Shown here: one piece after another, positions 24,803-34,403 of the stretch
How the letters are laid out: each line of letters starts with the position of its first letter
Numbering within the stretch: position 1 is the stretch's first letter
Source of the DNA: Verrucomicrobiota bacterium
GTDB taxonomy: Bacteria > Verrucomicrobiota > Verrucomicrobiia > Opitutales > Opitutaceae
NCBI GenBank assembly: GCA_023391285.1
Contig: JAEWBF010000117.1
Span: forward strand, 1-64,000
Direction of reading: 5' to 3'
Length of the DNA: 64,000 bases
Translations under genes and position numbers: made by a program
The notes under the pieces: model-generated
Seen by the model: only the letters and a program-made list of their open reading frames with translations
What the model was told of the DNA's origin: nothing
Databases searched by the model: none

Positions 24803-25738
24803 ATGCGCCTTTCGGTTATCGTCTGCACTCACAATCCCCATCCAGCCCGCCTGCATCGCACGTTGGCCGGCTTGTGCGCGCAAACGCTTCCTTCCGCCGA
24901 ATGGGAAACCCTGCTGGTCGACAACGCTTCCCAGCCTCCGCTCTCGCTCGACCCGCTGCCGCGCCCGCTCCCCGCTCAGCTTCGCCTCATTCACGAGCCC
25001 ACGCCCGGCCTCACCGCCGCACGCCGCTGCGGCCTCCGCGCCGCTCATCCGGAAAGTGAACTTTGCGTCTTCGTCGACGACGACAACGTCCTCGCCCCCA
25101 CTTATCTCGCCTCCGCGCTCGCGTTGTTCTCTCACCGTCCATCGCTTGCCGCCGCCGGTGGACCCAGTCGGCCGGAATTCGAACAAACGCCTCCCGCTTG
25201 GACCGCCGAATTCTTTCCGCTGCTCGCGTTGCGCGACCTCGGCCCCAATCTGCAATTCGCGCGACTCGAACGCTCCCCGCCTAACGATCCCCCGAACTAT
25301 CCGCATTGCGCACCGATCGGCGCCGGCATGGTCGTTCGCCGCGCGGCGATGCGCCCTTGGCTCGACAATGCGTCCACCCGCTCATTGAGCGATCGCCGCG
25401 GCCGCGAACTCAGCTCCGCCGGCGACAACGATATTGTTCTCTCCCTTCTCCAACAAGGTTTGGAAGTCGCCTACTCGCCCGAACTCGCACTTACCCATTT
25501 GATCCCCCCAACACGCCTCGATCCGGACTATCTCGGCCGCCTCAATCGAGGTATCCAAAAATCTTGGATGCAGGTTCTCACCGCCCACCAGATCAACCCG
25601 TGGCCGCCCATCGCCGCCTGGACCGCGCCATTACGCCAACTCAAAGCCTGGTTTAGCCACCGCGCCTGGTCGACCCCCGCCGCGCGCATCCGCTGGCAGG
25701 GTGCGTGCGGACATTTCAAAGGCCGTATCGCAGAATGA
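24803..25738 (+). CDS. GT2 family glycosyltransferase
   Basis: A 311-residue GT-A enzyme: MRLSVIVCTHNPHPARLHRT, VDNASQPP, a DDD motif in LCVFVDDDNVLAP, and a GDNDIVLSLLQQG segment matching the catalytic acidic ED region. Inverting GT2 transferases like this add single sugars at the cytoplasmic face. Its stop overlaps the next start (ATGA). Confidence 0.9.
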   Translation: MRLSVIVCTHNPHPARLHRTLAGLCAQTLPSAEWETLLVDNASQPPLSLDPLPRPLPAQLRLIHEPTPGLTAARRCGLRAAHPESELCVFVDDDNVLAPTYLASALALFSHRPSLAAAGGPSRPEFEQTPPAWTAEFFPLLALRDLGPNLQFARLERSPPNDPPNYPHCAPIGAGMVVRRAAMRPWLDNASTRSLSDRRGRELSSAGDNDIVLSLLQQGLEVAYSPELALTHLIPPTRLDPDYLGRLNRGIQKSWMQVLTAHQINPWPPIAAWTAPLRQLKAWFSHRAWSTPAARIRWQGACGHFKGRIAE

Positions 25739-26754
25739 GCCGTGAAACCCCCGACATTTCCGTCGTCATTCCGGCCTTCAACCGGATCGCTCCGCTGCGC
25801 CACACGCTCGACTCCGCGCTCCGCGCCGCCGCGCTCCTGCCTTCTGAAATCATCGTCGTGGACGACGGGTCAATTCCCCCGCTGGCTGAAACCCTTCCCG
25901 ACTTCGATCGCTCCCCCATATCGTTTCTTCGCCAGCCCAATCAGGGTTCGATGGTCGCTCGTCACACCGGCCTGCTCGCCGCCCGCGGCGACTTCATTCT
26001 CTTTCTCGATTCCGACGACCTTATCCATCCGGAAAAGCTCACGCGTCAGGTCGCCGCGATGCGCGAATCCGGTGCGGATATTTCGTATTCCGACATGGCC
26101 CGCTACGAGCTCGGAGCTGACAACGCGCCTGAGTTTCAAGCCGCGCACGCGCTCCCAACCGCATCGGGCCCCGTCGCCTTCTTCCTCCGCGTCCAGCCCA
26201 CGCCTCACAATCCCATCTACCGCCGCGACTACCTCCTGCGTCACCTCACCCGACCGATCGTCCCCCTTCACCGCCGCTACGATCCCTTGGGCGACATCTG
26301 GATCTATTTCAACCTCCTGCTTCACCCTGCGAGCCTCGTGAAAGTCGACGCTCCTCTCACCGCCATCGGCCAACACGATGAGAACCGCTACAGCTCTCAT
26401 TGGGAAAAACTAGGCGTCGCTTCGCTCCGCTTGATGGAGGACTTCCTCGCCGCGTGCCCAGCCACGCCTGCGACCTCCGCCGCCCGCACCGCCATCGGAG
26501 AATGCGCCTTCGTGAGCTGGCGCCGACTGCCCCGCGACTTCCATTCCGAGTTCGGCTCCCGCCTGCTGGCCCTCTGGCGCAGCACTCCGCGCGGTCCACT
26601 CTCCCGCCTCGGCGAGAAACGCTTCGTCCAACTCGCCCGCTGCCTTGGGCCCGAGTTCGCCGCCCGACTCTTGCGCCACATTCGCGGCCACACCTACGCC
26701 TCGTGTCGCACCCTCGACGATCGCGAATACCGCGCGCTTCTCGCAGGCGAATAA
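25735..26754 (+). CDS. GT2 family glycosyltransferase
   Basis: A 339-residue GT-A enzyme with SVVIPAFNRIAPLRHTLDSA, VVDDGS, ARHTGLLAARGDFILFLDSD (the DSD metal site) and a C-terminal region without membrane segments. ATG 25735 overlaps the preceding stop, whereas the longer upstream reading only adds overlap with that gene. Confidence 0.9.
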   Translation: MSRETPDISVVIPAFNRIAPLRHTLDSALRAAALLPSEIIVVDDGSIPPLAETLPDFDRSPISFLRQPNQGSMVARHTGLLAARGDFILFLDSDDLIHPEKLTRQVAAMRESGADISYSDMARYELGADNAPEFQAAHALPTASGPVAFFLRVQPTPHNPIYRRDYLLRHLTRPIVPLHRRYDPLGDIWIYFNLLLHPASLVKVDAPLTAIGQHDENRYSSHWEKLGVASLRLMEDFLAACPATPATSAARTAIGECAFVSWRRLPRDFHSEFGSRLLALWRSTPRGPLSRLGEKRFVQLARCLGPEFAARLLRHIRGHTYASCRTLDDREYRALLAGE

Positions 26755-26781
26755 TCAATTCTCTGCTAAACCCGTCTTCCC

Positions 26782-27591
26782 ATGAGTCTCCGCGGCTGGC
26801 TGATCGATCGTCTCCTGCTCAAACAACCACGGGTGCGTCGCGCACTCACGCGCCTCCTCGAGGGCGATCGTGATGTCGACGCGCTCCTGATGCACACCGC
26901 CATCCGCGCCAACACCATTCGCGAGCACGGCTATGTTCGCGCATCACGCATGATGGCCCGGAGTTCATTTCTCAACGACGAAGCCTCCGCGCTCCTCGCC
27001 TTGGGCGGACTCATGTCCGCCGCCGATGCATTCGTCGATGTCGGTGCGAACGTCGGTGTGTATTCAAAGATCCTCTACCGTTTTTCGGCCCTCTATCCCC
27101 GTCTGCGCTTCTACGCTTTCGAAGCCGACCCGGACACCGCCCGCCGTCTCGGCGAAACTCTTCGCGACACGCGCGTGCGGGTCTTTTCACTCGCCCTTGC
27201 CGAGAGCGACGGCTCCCTGGAATTCTCCCGCGGCGCCGTTTCACACGTTTCCACGCGGAAAGATCTCTCCACAAACTATCAGACATCCGAAACGTTTGTC
27301 GTCGATTCGCGCCGTCTCGACGCCCTCGAGATTGAGGGCCGCCGCATCGTTCTGAAAATCGACGTCGAAGGACAGGAGCTCAACGTCCTCCGAGGCGCCA
27401 AGTCGCTCTTCGCCGCCAACCGAGTGCTCGCCGTTTTTCTCGATGGCACCGGCGAACCCACGGCCGTATCCGCATTTCTTCGCGACCACGGCTTCGAGTT
27501 CTTCGACGCTCGCACGCTCCAGCCGTCCGGGTCGGACATTCCTTACGCGGTGCTCGCGATTCATCGCGATCACCTCCCTCCTCAAGCCTGA
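26782..27591 (+). CDS. FkbM family methyltransferase 3
   Basis: A 269-residue protein with motif I FVDVGANVGVYSKILY (about 84-99), FEADPDTARRL, and RIVLKIDVEGQELNVLRGAK, the FkbM signature with Asp and Glu. This is the most canonical of the four FkbM enzymes here. It abuts the next gene (ATG starts at the last base of its stop). Confidence 0.92.
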   Translation: MSLRGWLIDRLLLKQPRVRRALTRLLEGDRDVDALLMHTAIRANTIREHGYVRASRMMARSSFLNDEASALLALGGLMSAADAFVDVGANVGVYSKILYRFSALYPRLRFYAFEADPDTARRLGETLRDTRVRVFSLALAESDGSLEFSRGAVSHVSTRKDLSTNYQTSETFVVDSRRLDALEIEGRRIVLKIDVEGQELNVLRGAKSLFAANRVLAVFLDGTGEPTAVSAFLRDHGFEFFDARTLQPSGSDIPYAVLAIHRDHLPPQA

Positions 27592-28526
27592 TGTCTCTGG
27601 CTGGTCGCACGCTCTACCGCCTCTGGCATGCCCCGCTCGGGAAAACCCGCGCGCTGCTCAACGCCGGGCTCGTCGAATCCTTCAAGACTGCCGCCGGTCA
27701 GCGAGCCATGGAAAACGCCGCTCGCCGCCTTCCTCTTTTCCCCGCCCGGCCCGGGAGCCCGCTTGAACTCCATCTCCTCACCGGCCGCCGCTTCTGGTAT
27801 CAAACCGCTTTCTGCCTCTGGACCTTCGCCACACACACGGATCGTCCGATCGCTCCCGTTCTCTACGACGACGGCACTCTTGACGAAACGAGCCTCGCCT
27901 CGCTCCGCCGGCTCTTTCCCGCGCTCCGTTGCATCTCGCAGGCCGCAGCCATCGAGAAGCTAGACCAATACCTACCCGCGCACCGCTACCCCGCTCTGCG
28001 CGACCGATGGCTCAACTATCCCAACATCCGCAAGCTCATCGATCCCCACCTCGCCTCGCACGGCTGGAAACTCGTCATCGATTCCGATCTGCTTTTCTTT
28101 CAAACGCCGACACTCCTCGTGGAGTGGCTGGATGCACCGTCGAAACCGTTGCACGCGGTCGACTTCGAAACTTCTTACGGCTACCGTCGTGAGACGCTCG
28201 ATCGGCTTGCCGGCGCTCCGCTGGCGGAATTGGTCAACGTCGGCCTTTGCGGACTCAACAGCACCGACCTCGACTGGGAAAGAATCGAGCACTGGTGCGA
28301 CACTCTCATTCGCGCTGAAGGCACTCATTACTATCTCGAGCAGGCGCTCGTCGCCATGCTCGTCGCCGGCCGTGCATGCACCGTCGCGCCCGCTGCCGGT
28401 TACGTGACTCTTCCCCAGCTGCCCGAAGCGCGCGACTGCCGCGCCGTCATGCATCATTACGTCGCGCATTCGAAACGCTGGTATTTCCAACACAACTGGC
28501 GCCGTGCTCTCGCGACCGCCACATGA
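27591..28526 (+). CDS. Putative GT-A-like glycosyltransferase, family unclear
   Basis: A 311-residue soluble protein. LELHLLTGRRFWYQTAFCLW is followed by APVLYDDGTL, then HGWKLVIDSDLLFFQTP, where DSD resembles a DxD metal site, and later LVNVGLCGLNSTDLD and THYYLEQALVAML. The order of DxD, N-G-L region and a Y-EQ-A segment recalls GT8/GT32-like enzymes that check a partner sugar. No confident family assignment. Confidence 0.55.
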   Translation: MSLAGRTLYRLWHAPLGKTRALLNAGLVESFKTAAGQRAMENAARRLPLFPARPGSPLELHLLTGRRFWYQTAFCLWTFATHTDRPIAPVLYDDGTLDETSLASLRRLFPALRCISQAAAIEKLDQYLPAHRYPALRDRWLNYPNIRKLIDPHLASHGWKLVIDSDLLFFQTPTLLVEWLDAPSKPLHAVDFETSYGYRRETLDRLAGAPLAELVNVGLCGLNSTDLDWERIEHWCDTLIRAEGTHYYLEQALVAMLVAGRACTVAPAAGYVTLPQLPEARDCRAVMHHYVAHSKRWYFQHNWRRALATAT

Positions 28527-29473
28527 GCGCACCTCTCGTCAGCATCATCATTCCGTGCTACAACGCCGCCCGCTGGCTCGGCGAAACGCTCGACTCCGCT
28601 TTCGCCCAAACCTGGGCTAACAAGGAAGTCATCCTCGTCGACGACGGCTCGACCGATGAATCCCTAGTCATCGCCCGCCGCTACGAAGCGCGCGGTCTGC
28701 GCCTTCTCACGCAGCCTAACCGCGGCGCCGCCGCCGCTCGCAACAGGGGCCTCTCCGCCGCCAGCGGCGACTTCATCCAGTTTCTCGACGCCGACGACCT
28801 GCTCGCTCCCGGCAAAATTGCCGCGCAACTCGCCCGCGCCGCCCGGGAGCCCGCCGGCACCGTGTTCACGGCACGCTGGGGACGTTTCATCGCTGATCCC
28901 GGGCATGCGCATTTTCACGACGCCAACCCGCTGTTCGCCGACCTTGCGCCGCGCAACTACCTCATCCGATACAGCTCACACGACTGCATGATGCACCCGG
29001 CCGCGTGGCTGCTCCCGCGTGCCATCGTCGAATCCGCCGGCCCGTGGGACGAACGCCTCAGCCTGAATGACGACGGTGAGTTCTTCGCACGCGTCGTCAC
29101 GGCCTCGGCCTGTGTTGCCTATTGCTACGACGCCGTGTCTCTCTACCGCTCCGCGTTGCCGTCGAGCCTCAGCGCGCAACGCCGCCGCGAGCACCTCGAA
29201 TCCGCCCACCTCTCGCTGCAACTCATCGTCGATGAAATGACGCTGCTCGAGGACTCCGACGAGATGCGCCAGGCTGCCGCCAACCTCGCCCAGCGCTTCG
29301 CCTACGATTACTATCCCGCCGCGCCCGATCTCGTGCGCGATGCGGAAAACCTCGCGCGCAGTCTCGGCGGCGCGACCTTCGTAGCCCTCGGCGGACCCAC
29401 TTTCCGCGTGCTGCGTCGCGTCGTCGGCTGGAAACTCGCCCGCCGTCTGCAGGTTCTCCTCGGAAAATTCTAA
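28523..29473 (+). CDS. GT2 family glycosyltransferase
   Basis: A 316-residue GT-A enzyme with VSIIIPCYNAARWLGETLDS, VDDGSTDES, ARNRGLSAASGDFIQFLDAD (DAD metal site) and the acidic NDDGEFFARVV. The start overlaps the stop of the upstream gene. Confidence 0.93.
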   Translation: MSAPLVSIIIPCYNAARWLGETLDSAFAQTWANKEVILVDDGSTDESLVIARRYEARGLRLLTQPNRGAAAARNRGLSAASGDFIQFLDADDLLAPGKIAAQLARAAREPAGTVFTARWGRFIADPGHAHFHDANPLFADLAPRNYLIRYSSHDCMMHPAAWLLPRAIVESAGPWDERLSLNDDGEFFARVVTASACVAYCYDAVSLYRSALPSSLSAQRRREHLESAHLSLQLIVDEMTLLEDSDEMRQAAANLAQRFAYDYYPAAPDLVRDAENLARSLGGATFVALGGPTFRVLRRVVGWKLARRLQVLLGKF

Positions 29474-30136
29474 ATGCGCCGCATCGACAGCTATGCCAAA
29501 GTCCAGCGCCTGATCGCCGCGCTGCGACGCAACCGCCACCTCCAACTCACGCGCGAAGTCCTCGCGCGCCCTTACCTCGACGTTGGCTGCGGAGACTGCC
29601 TCCACCCCGGTTTCATCCACCTCGATTATTTTTGGAAGCCCGGCGTCGACGTATGCTGGGACGTCAATCGCGGTCTGCCTTTCGCCGACGCATCGCTGCG
29701 CGGCGTCTTCAGCGAGCACTGTCTCGAACATTTCATGCAGCCCCAGGCGTGTGCACTCCTGCGCGAATTTCGCCGCGTGCTCGCCGCAGGTAGCACGGTG
29801 CGCATCGTCGTGCCCGACGCCGAGACCTACCTGCGCAGCTACCTCAGCCAGATCACGGGCGATGGCTCGCACCGGTTCCCCTTCCAGGACGCCGAGGAAA
29901 ACCTCCCCGGTTGGACGCCGCTCACCAGCGTCAACCGCGTCTTCTACCAGGACCGCGAATCTCCCGCCGGTCATTGCACGATGTTCGACTTCCCCCTGAT
30001 GCGCCAATTGCTCCTCGACGCAGGCTTCATCGACGTCCAGCGCCGTGCCTTCCAAGAGGGACGCGACCCCCAACTCGTCGTGGACTCGCCCGTCCGCGCC
30101 GTCGAATCGCTCTACGTGGAGGCCGTCGCGCCTTGA
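29474..30136 (+). CDS. SAM-dependent methyltransferase (type 11-like)
   Basis: A 220-residue protein with YLDVGCGDCLHPGFIHLDYF (motif I), LPFADASLRGVFSEHCLEHF (motif with EHxxEH) and LREFRRVLAAGSTVRIVVPD. Enzymes of this layout in sugar clusters methylate glycans or their precursors. No gap separates it from the upstream gene. Confidence 0.88.
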   Translation: MRRIDSYAKVQRLIAALRRNRHLQLTREVLARPYLDVGCGDCLHPGFIHLDYFWKPGVDVCWDVNRGLPFADASLRGVFSEHCLEHFMQPQACALLREFRRVLAAGSTVRIVVPDAETYLRSYLSQITGDGSHRFPFQDAEENLPGWTPLTSVNRVFYQDRESPAGHCTMFDFPLMRQLLLDAGFIDVQRRAFQEGRDPQLVVDSPVRAVESLYVEAVAP

Positions 30137-30137
30137 A

Positions 30138-31403
30138 ATGAGCGTCCGCATTTTTCATCCGACGGTCGCGCCGTTCGTCCAACAAGCCGCGCGCGCCCTC
30201 CACGAAGCCGGCCAGCTTGCCCGTTTCGATACCGCGCTCCACGACAATCCCGCCCGCTGGTCGCAGCGCCTTTTCGTGAGCGCCGCCCGTCTCGTGGGCC
30301 GCGACCTTGCTGCGCAATTCCGCCGGCGCGCGGTCACCGAAATTCCCGCTCAGCTCGTCCACTCGCATCCATGGGGCGAATACGCCCGCCTCGCCGTGGG
30401 CGCGATGGACCGCGACGGCCGCGCCACCGATTTCGTCTGGGAGAAAACCGAGCACGCGTTCGATCGCGCCGTCAGCCGCTCGCTCGACCGTTCACTTACC
30501 GGCGTCTACGGTTTCGAACACAGCTCGCTCGCCACCTTCCGCCGCGCCCGTGAACTGGGCTTGCAGGTCGTTTACGACGTTCCCGCTCCAGACTCGGAAT
30601 TCACGCACCAGCTGCTCGACCGCGAACTCGAACGTTTTCCCGAACTGCGCACGCCCTACCGCCGCCACACCGCCGTTCGCGAGCACCGTCGCCTCGCCCG
30701 CCGCCGCGAAGAGTGGCGCACTGCCGACCTGATCATCGCCGCGTCCGAATTCACCAAGCGCAGCTATGCTGATGCCGGGCTCGACGTCGCGAAAGTTCAC
30801 ATCGTCCCCTACGGCGCACCTGAACCCGCTTCTCGTGACGAAGCTCTCGCGCCGCGCTACGCATCCGCCCCGCTGACAATTCTCTGGGCCGGAACTTTCA
30901 GCATCCGCAAGGGCGCTCACTATCTTCTCGAAGCCTGGCGTTCCGCCAACCTCGGACGGCATGCCCGACTAAAAATCTTCGGAGCGATCAACCTTCCCGG
31001 CCGCATTCTCCACCCGCTCCCGGACGGCATGTCGATCTACGGCTCAATCCCGCGCACGCAGCTTCTGGACGAGTATCGTCAGGCCGACGCGTTGATCTTC
31101 CCGACCCTCTGCGACGGTTTCGGCATGGTCGCCACCGAAGCCTGGTCCCGAGGACTTCCCGTGATCACCACTCCTTCCGCCGGCGCGGCGGACCTCTTGG
31201 AAGATCGCGTGAACGGCGTCCTCATCTCTCCAGGCAGCACTGCTTCGATCGTCCAAGCGGCTGAATGGTGTCTCGACCACCGCGCCGAACTCGCCGCCAT
31301 GCGCGAGCCCGCTCTCGCCACCGCCATTGCCTGGCAGTGGGCGGATTATCGTCGGGCGCTCGCCCGCACGCTTCAAGACGCCGGCTGCTTCTGCGCCGCA
31401 TGA
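30138..31403 (+). CDS. GT4 family glycosyltransferase
   Basis: A 421-residue GT-B protein starting MSVRIFHPTVAPFVQQAARA. The C-terminal half shows LTILWAGTFSIRKGAHYLLE and DALIFPTLCDGFGMVATEAW with the acidic E-containing donor motif, followed by GLPVITTPSAGAADLL. The starting ATG is one base after the previous stop. Confidence 0.88.
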   Translation: MSVRIFHPTVAPFVQQAARALHEAGQLARFDTALHDNPARWSQRLFVSAARLVGRDLAAQFRRRAVTEIPAQLVHSHPWGEYARLAVGAMDRDGRATDFVWEKTEHAFDRAVSRSLDRSLTGVYGFEHSSLATFRRARELGLQVVYDVPAPDSEFTHQLLDRELERFPELRTPYRRHTAVREHRRLARRREEWRTADLIIAASEFTKRSYADAGLDVAKVHIVPYGAPEPASRDEALAPRYASAPLTILWAGTFSIRKGAHYLLEAWRSANLGRHARLKIFGAINLPGRILHPLPDGMSIYGSIPRTQLLDEYRQADALIFPTLCDGFGMVATEAWSRGLPVITTPSAGAADLLEDRVNGVLISPGSTASIVQAAEWCLDHRAELAAMREPALATAIAWQWADYRRALARTLQDAGCFCAA

Positions 31404-32638
31404 TCGACCGTCCCGATATCTGCCTCGTCACGCCTGGCCATCTCGCTTCGACGCCGCGCGTCGTGAAAAACGCCGACGCCCTCGCCGCCGCGGGTTATCG
31501 CGTTCACGTGGTCTCGGGTCGGCACTTCCCGCCCGCAGAACCGCTCGATGCGGCGATTCTCGCACAGGCCACGTGGCGAAGCACGCGCACGGACTTTCCG
31601 GCCGGCTGGCGCGGGCTGGCCTCGCGCGTTCGCCAAAAACTCGCGCAGCGTCGAATCCGAACCTCGTCCGATTGCTGGCCACTCGCCGCACAGGCTCTGA
31701 ACTCCGGCCATCACACCTTGGTGGCAGCGGCCTCCTCGACCCGCGCGCGATTCTTCTACGGTCACGGAGGCGTGGCCGGACTCGTCGCGGCCGCGGCGGC
31801 CGCCAAGCTCACCGGCGGACGCTTCGGGTTCGACGCCGAGGATTGGCACGAAGAAGAAACGGATTCGCTGCAAGCCAATCCACGACGCCTGGCAGCAATC
31901 CGCACTCCGCTTCGCGCACTCCTGCCCCAAGCCACGTTCCTCACATGTGCGGCTCCATTGATCGCGCAGGCATATAACTCGGCTTATGGCGTTCACCTCA
32001 CCTGCCTCCTCAACGTGTTTCCCCTGAGGGACGCCCCCGCCGCACCGCGTCTTGCTCCGTCCCCAACCAGCGCCACTCCGGCCATCCTCTACTGGTTTTC
32101 ACAGACAATTGGACCGGGCCGGGGACTCGAGCCATTGATCGACGTTCTCAAGCGCCTGCGCACGCCCACGGTTCTCCACCTGCGCGGATTTGCTTCTCCG
32201 GGCTACTGCGAATCGCTCCGCGCGCGCGCAGGCCATCTCGCCGATCGCATTATGGTGCTGCCTCCCGCTCCTCCCTGCGAAATGGCCCGTCTCGCCTCGA
32301 GCGCGCATCTCGGTCTCTCGCTCGAACAACGCACCCCGCGAAATCGCGACCTCTGCCTCACGAACAAGATCTTCACTTACCTCCTCGCCGGAGTTCCCGT
32401 GGCGCTCACGCCGACCTCCGCTCAGAGAGCCCTCGCTCCTGAACTGGGCGCGGCCGCGCTTCTCATCGATTTCGATGCCCCGGATCGCACCGCCACCCAC
32501 TTGGACAACTGGCTGATCAACGATTCTCCGGCGGCCGCCGCTCACGCCTGGCACCTGGGTCAGGACCGTTTCAACTGGAATCACGAAAGTCTGAAACTCC
32601 TCGATCTCTGTCGCGAAGCTCTTGGACCCCCCAAATGA
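31400..32638 (+). CDS. GT-B fold glycosyltransferase
   Basis: A 412-residue protein starting at the ATG that overlaps the previous stop. N-terminal half: TPGHLASTPRVVKNADALAA and FGFDAEDWHEEE. C-terminal half: ILYWFSQTIGPGRGLEPLID, LSLEQRTPRNRDLCLTNKIF and YLLAGVPVALTPTSAQRAL. This matches the group of GT4-like enzymes that lack a neat E-x7-E motif. Substrates unknown. Confidence 0.75.
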   Translation: MIDRPDICLVTPGHLASTPRVVKNADALAAAGYRVHVVSGRHFPPAEPLDAAILAQATWRSTRTDFPAGWRGLASRVRQKLAQRRIRTSSDCWPLAAQALNSGHHTLVAAASSTRARFFYGHGGVAGLVAAAAAAKLTGGRFGFDAEDWHEEETDSLQANPRRLAAIRTPLRALLPQATFLTCAAPLIAQAYNSAYGVHLTCLLNVFPLRDAPAAPRLAPSPTSATPAILYWFSQTIGPGRGLEPLIDVLKRLRTPTVLHLRGFASPGYCESLRARAGHLADRIMVLPPAPPCEMARLASSAHLGLSLEQRTPRNRDLCLTNKIFTYLLAGVPVALTPTSAQRALAPELGAAALLIDFDAPDRTATHLDNWLINDSPAAAAHAWHLGQDRFNWNHESLKLLDLCREALGPPK

Positions 32639-33417
32639 ATTTACCGTTCCTGCTCGGCGGTCTATTACTCGGCATCCGTCCCGCGCCTGTGGCGGCCGCC
32701 CTCAAAAAAATCCTCCGGCTCAAACGGCGCGAGGTCGTGACCTCCGACGGCGTTTTCTGGGTCGATCCCGGCAGCAACACCGGCCAGCGCATCTGGCGCG
32801 AGGGTTCCTACGAAGCCGCGTCGTCCGCCCTGCTGAAACGGCTCCTCCGTCCCGGCGATACTTTCATCGATATCGGCGCCAACGAGGGCTGCATCACCGT
32901 GCCCGGCGCACGTCTGGTTTCACCCACCGGCCGTGCCGTCGCCGTCGAGCCGCAATTACGGCTGCACGAGGTGCTCCGCCGCAATTTCTCGCGCAACTCC
33001 GTCAACGTCGAACTCGTCTGCGCCGCGTTGTCCGACCGCTGCGCCGAAGGCCACCTGCATCTCACGCCCGATATCAACAATAGCGCGAGCGGCCTGAGCA
33101 AACAGACTCGCTACACGCTCCGCACCCAATCCGTTCCGCTGCTCACGCTCGAAGCGCTTTTTCGTCAGCTCGGCATCAAGGATCGCGTGATCATGAAAAT
33201 GGACATCGAAGGCTTCGAACACGAAGCCATCCTCGGTAGTCCGGCGCTCTTCCAAGAGCACCGAATCGTCGCGCTGCTGCTCGAGCTGCACCCGGCCTAT
33301 ATCAGTCGTCGCGGACTCGATCTCGACGCCGTGTCCCATTTTCTCGCCGCCTGCGGCTACCGGCATTTGCCGAACTCCGACGGCCATGTTTGGGCTCTGC
33401 CAGATTTCAACCGTTGA
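32635..33417 (+). CDS. FkbM family methyltransferase 4
   Basis: A 260-residue protein with GDTFIDIGANEGCITVPGA (motif I near residue 74), AVEPQLRLHEVLRRNFSRN and RVIMKMDIEGFEHEAILGS, the FkbM acidic motif. Its ATG overlaps the upstream stop. Confidence 0.92.
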   Translation: MNLPFLLGGLLLGIRPAPVAAALKKILRLKRREVVTSDGVFWVDPGSNTGQRIWREGSYEAASSALLKRLLRPGDTFIDIGANEGCITVPGARLVSPTGRAVAVEPQLRLHEVLRRNFSRNSVNVELVCAALSDRCAEGHLHLTPDINNSASGLSKQTRYTLRTQSVPLLTLEALFRQLGIKDRVIMKMDIEGFEHEAILGSPALFQEHRIVALLLELHPAYISRRGLDLDAVSHFLAACGYRHLPNSDGHVWALPDFNR

Positions 33418-33425
33418 ACCCTGGC

Positions 33426-34391
33426 ATGGACCTAACCCTCCAGATCAACCTCTCCGCCGGCGACGCGGCCTACGCCGCCCTCACCGTGCCTCGGCTCGTC
33501 CTGGCTCACCCGGCCGTCACCCGCCGCATCGCCGTGGTCGATCTCTGCCGGCCGCAACCCACGCGTATCTTTCATCCCGATACACGCCTGCCCGAGCCCG
33601 CTTTCTCGAACCGGGTCCGCGCGATCCGCGAGCTCGCAGAGCGCTTTCTCGCCCAAGGCTTCTTCGATCAACTCGTCACCCTCGAACCGAACTCACCTCG
33701 TTTCGAAACCCTCGCCGCCCGCTATACCGCTGCCGGCATGACCGAAACGCATGACTACGGCGGCTGCGCGAACATGGCATATTGGGCCGGCATCGACGAG
33801 CCCACCACGCGTTTTGTTCTGCACTATGACGCCGACATCTGCCTGCACCAATCACCCGGTTTCGATTGGGCTCACCAGGCGCTGCGGCTATGGGAAACCT
33901 ACCCATCGGCCGTATTCGCCACCCCTCGCATCAGCCCGCCGGGATTCGCCACCACGCCCAGGTGCGACGCGCCCTCGCTGCACGAAGGCCGGCCTTTCGA
34001 ACGCGTTGCCGACGGTTGGCTCAACGACTGGTTCAGCACCCGTTGTTTCCTCGTCGACCGGGAACGCCTCGCGCCGCATCTCCCATTGATGCGCGGCGCC
34101 CTTGGATGGGAATACCGATTCCGTCGCTTCCTCGATCGCGGCTATCCTCCCGGCCCCGAAACCTTGCTCTTCCGCGTGCTCAGCTCGCGAGGAGCCAGAC
34201 GCCTCAACCTCTCGGACCCGCGCGCCTGGATTCTTCATCCCAACAGCAAGCCTGCATCTTACCTGGCAATCCTCCCGCAACTGCTCGAATCCGTCTCCGC
34301 CGGCCGGATACCCGAAGCCCAGCGCGGCCATAGCGAAATCGATGTGACTGCTTGGCAGCAGTTCCTCCAAGCCCCGGCACCGCTCCCTTAA
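33426..34391 (+). CDS. Putative GT-A-like glycosyltransferase, family unclear
   Basis: A 321-residue soluble protein. MDLTLQINLSAGDAAYAALT is followed by RFVLHYDADICLHQSPGFDW, in which DAD is a likely metal site, and GWLNDWFSTRCFLVDRERL. The ATG at 33426 is chosen because the region before it reads into the preceding FkbM gene. It is adjacent in style to the gene at 27591 but not clearly its paralogue. Confidence 0.55.
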   Translation: MDLTLQINLSAGDAAYAALTVPRLVLAHPAVTRRIAVVDLCRPQPTRIFHPDTRLPEPAFSNRVRAIRELAERFLAQGFFDQLVTLEPNSPRFETLAARYTAAGMTETHDYGGCANMAYWAGIDEPTTRFVLHYDADICLHQSPGFDWAHQALRLWETYPSAVFATPRISPPGFATTPRCDAPSLHEGRPFERVADGWLNDWFSTRCFLVDRERLAPHLPLMRGALGWEYRFRRFLDRGYPPGPETLLFRVLSSRGARRLNLSDPRAWILHPNSKPASYLAILPQLLESVSAGRIPEAQRGHSEIDVTAWQQFLQAPAPLP

Positions 34392-34403
34392 CGATCACCG
34401 AGA

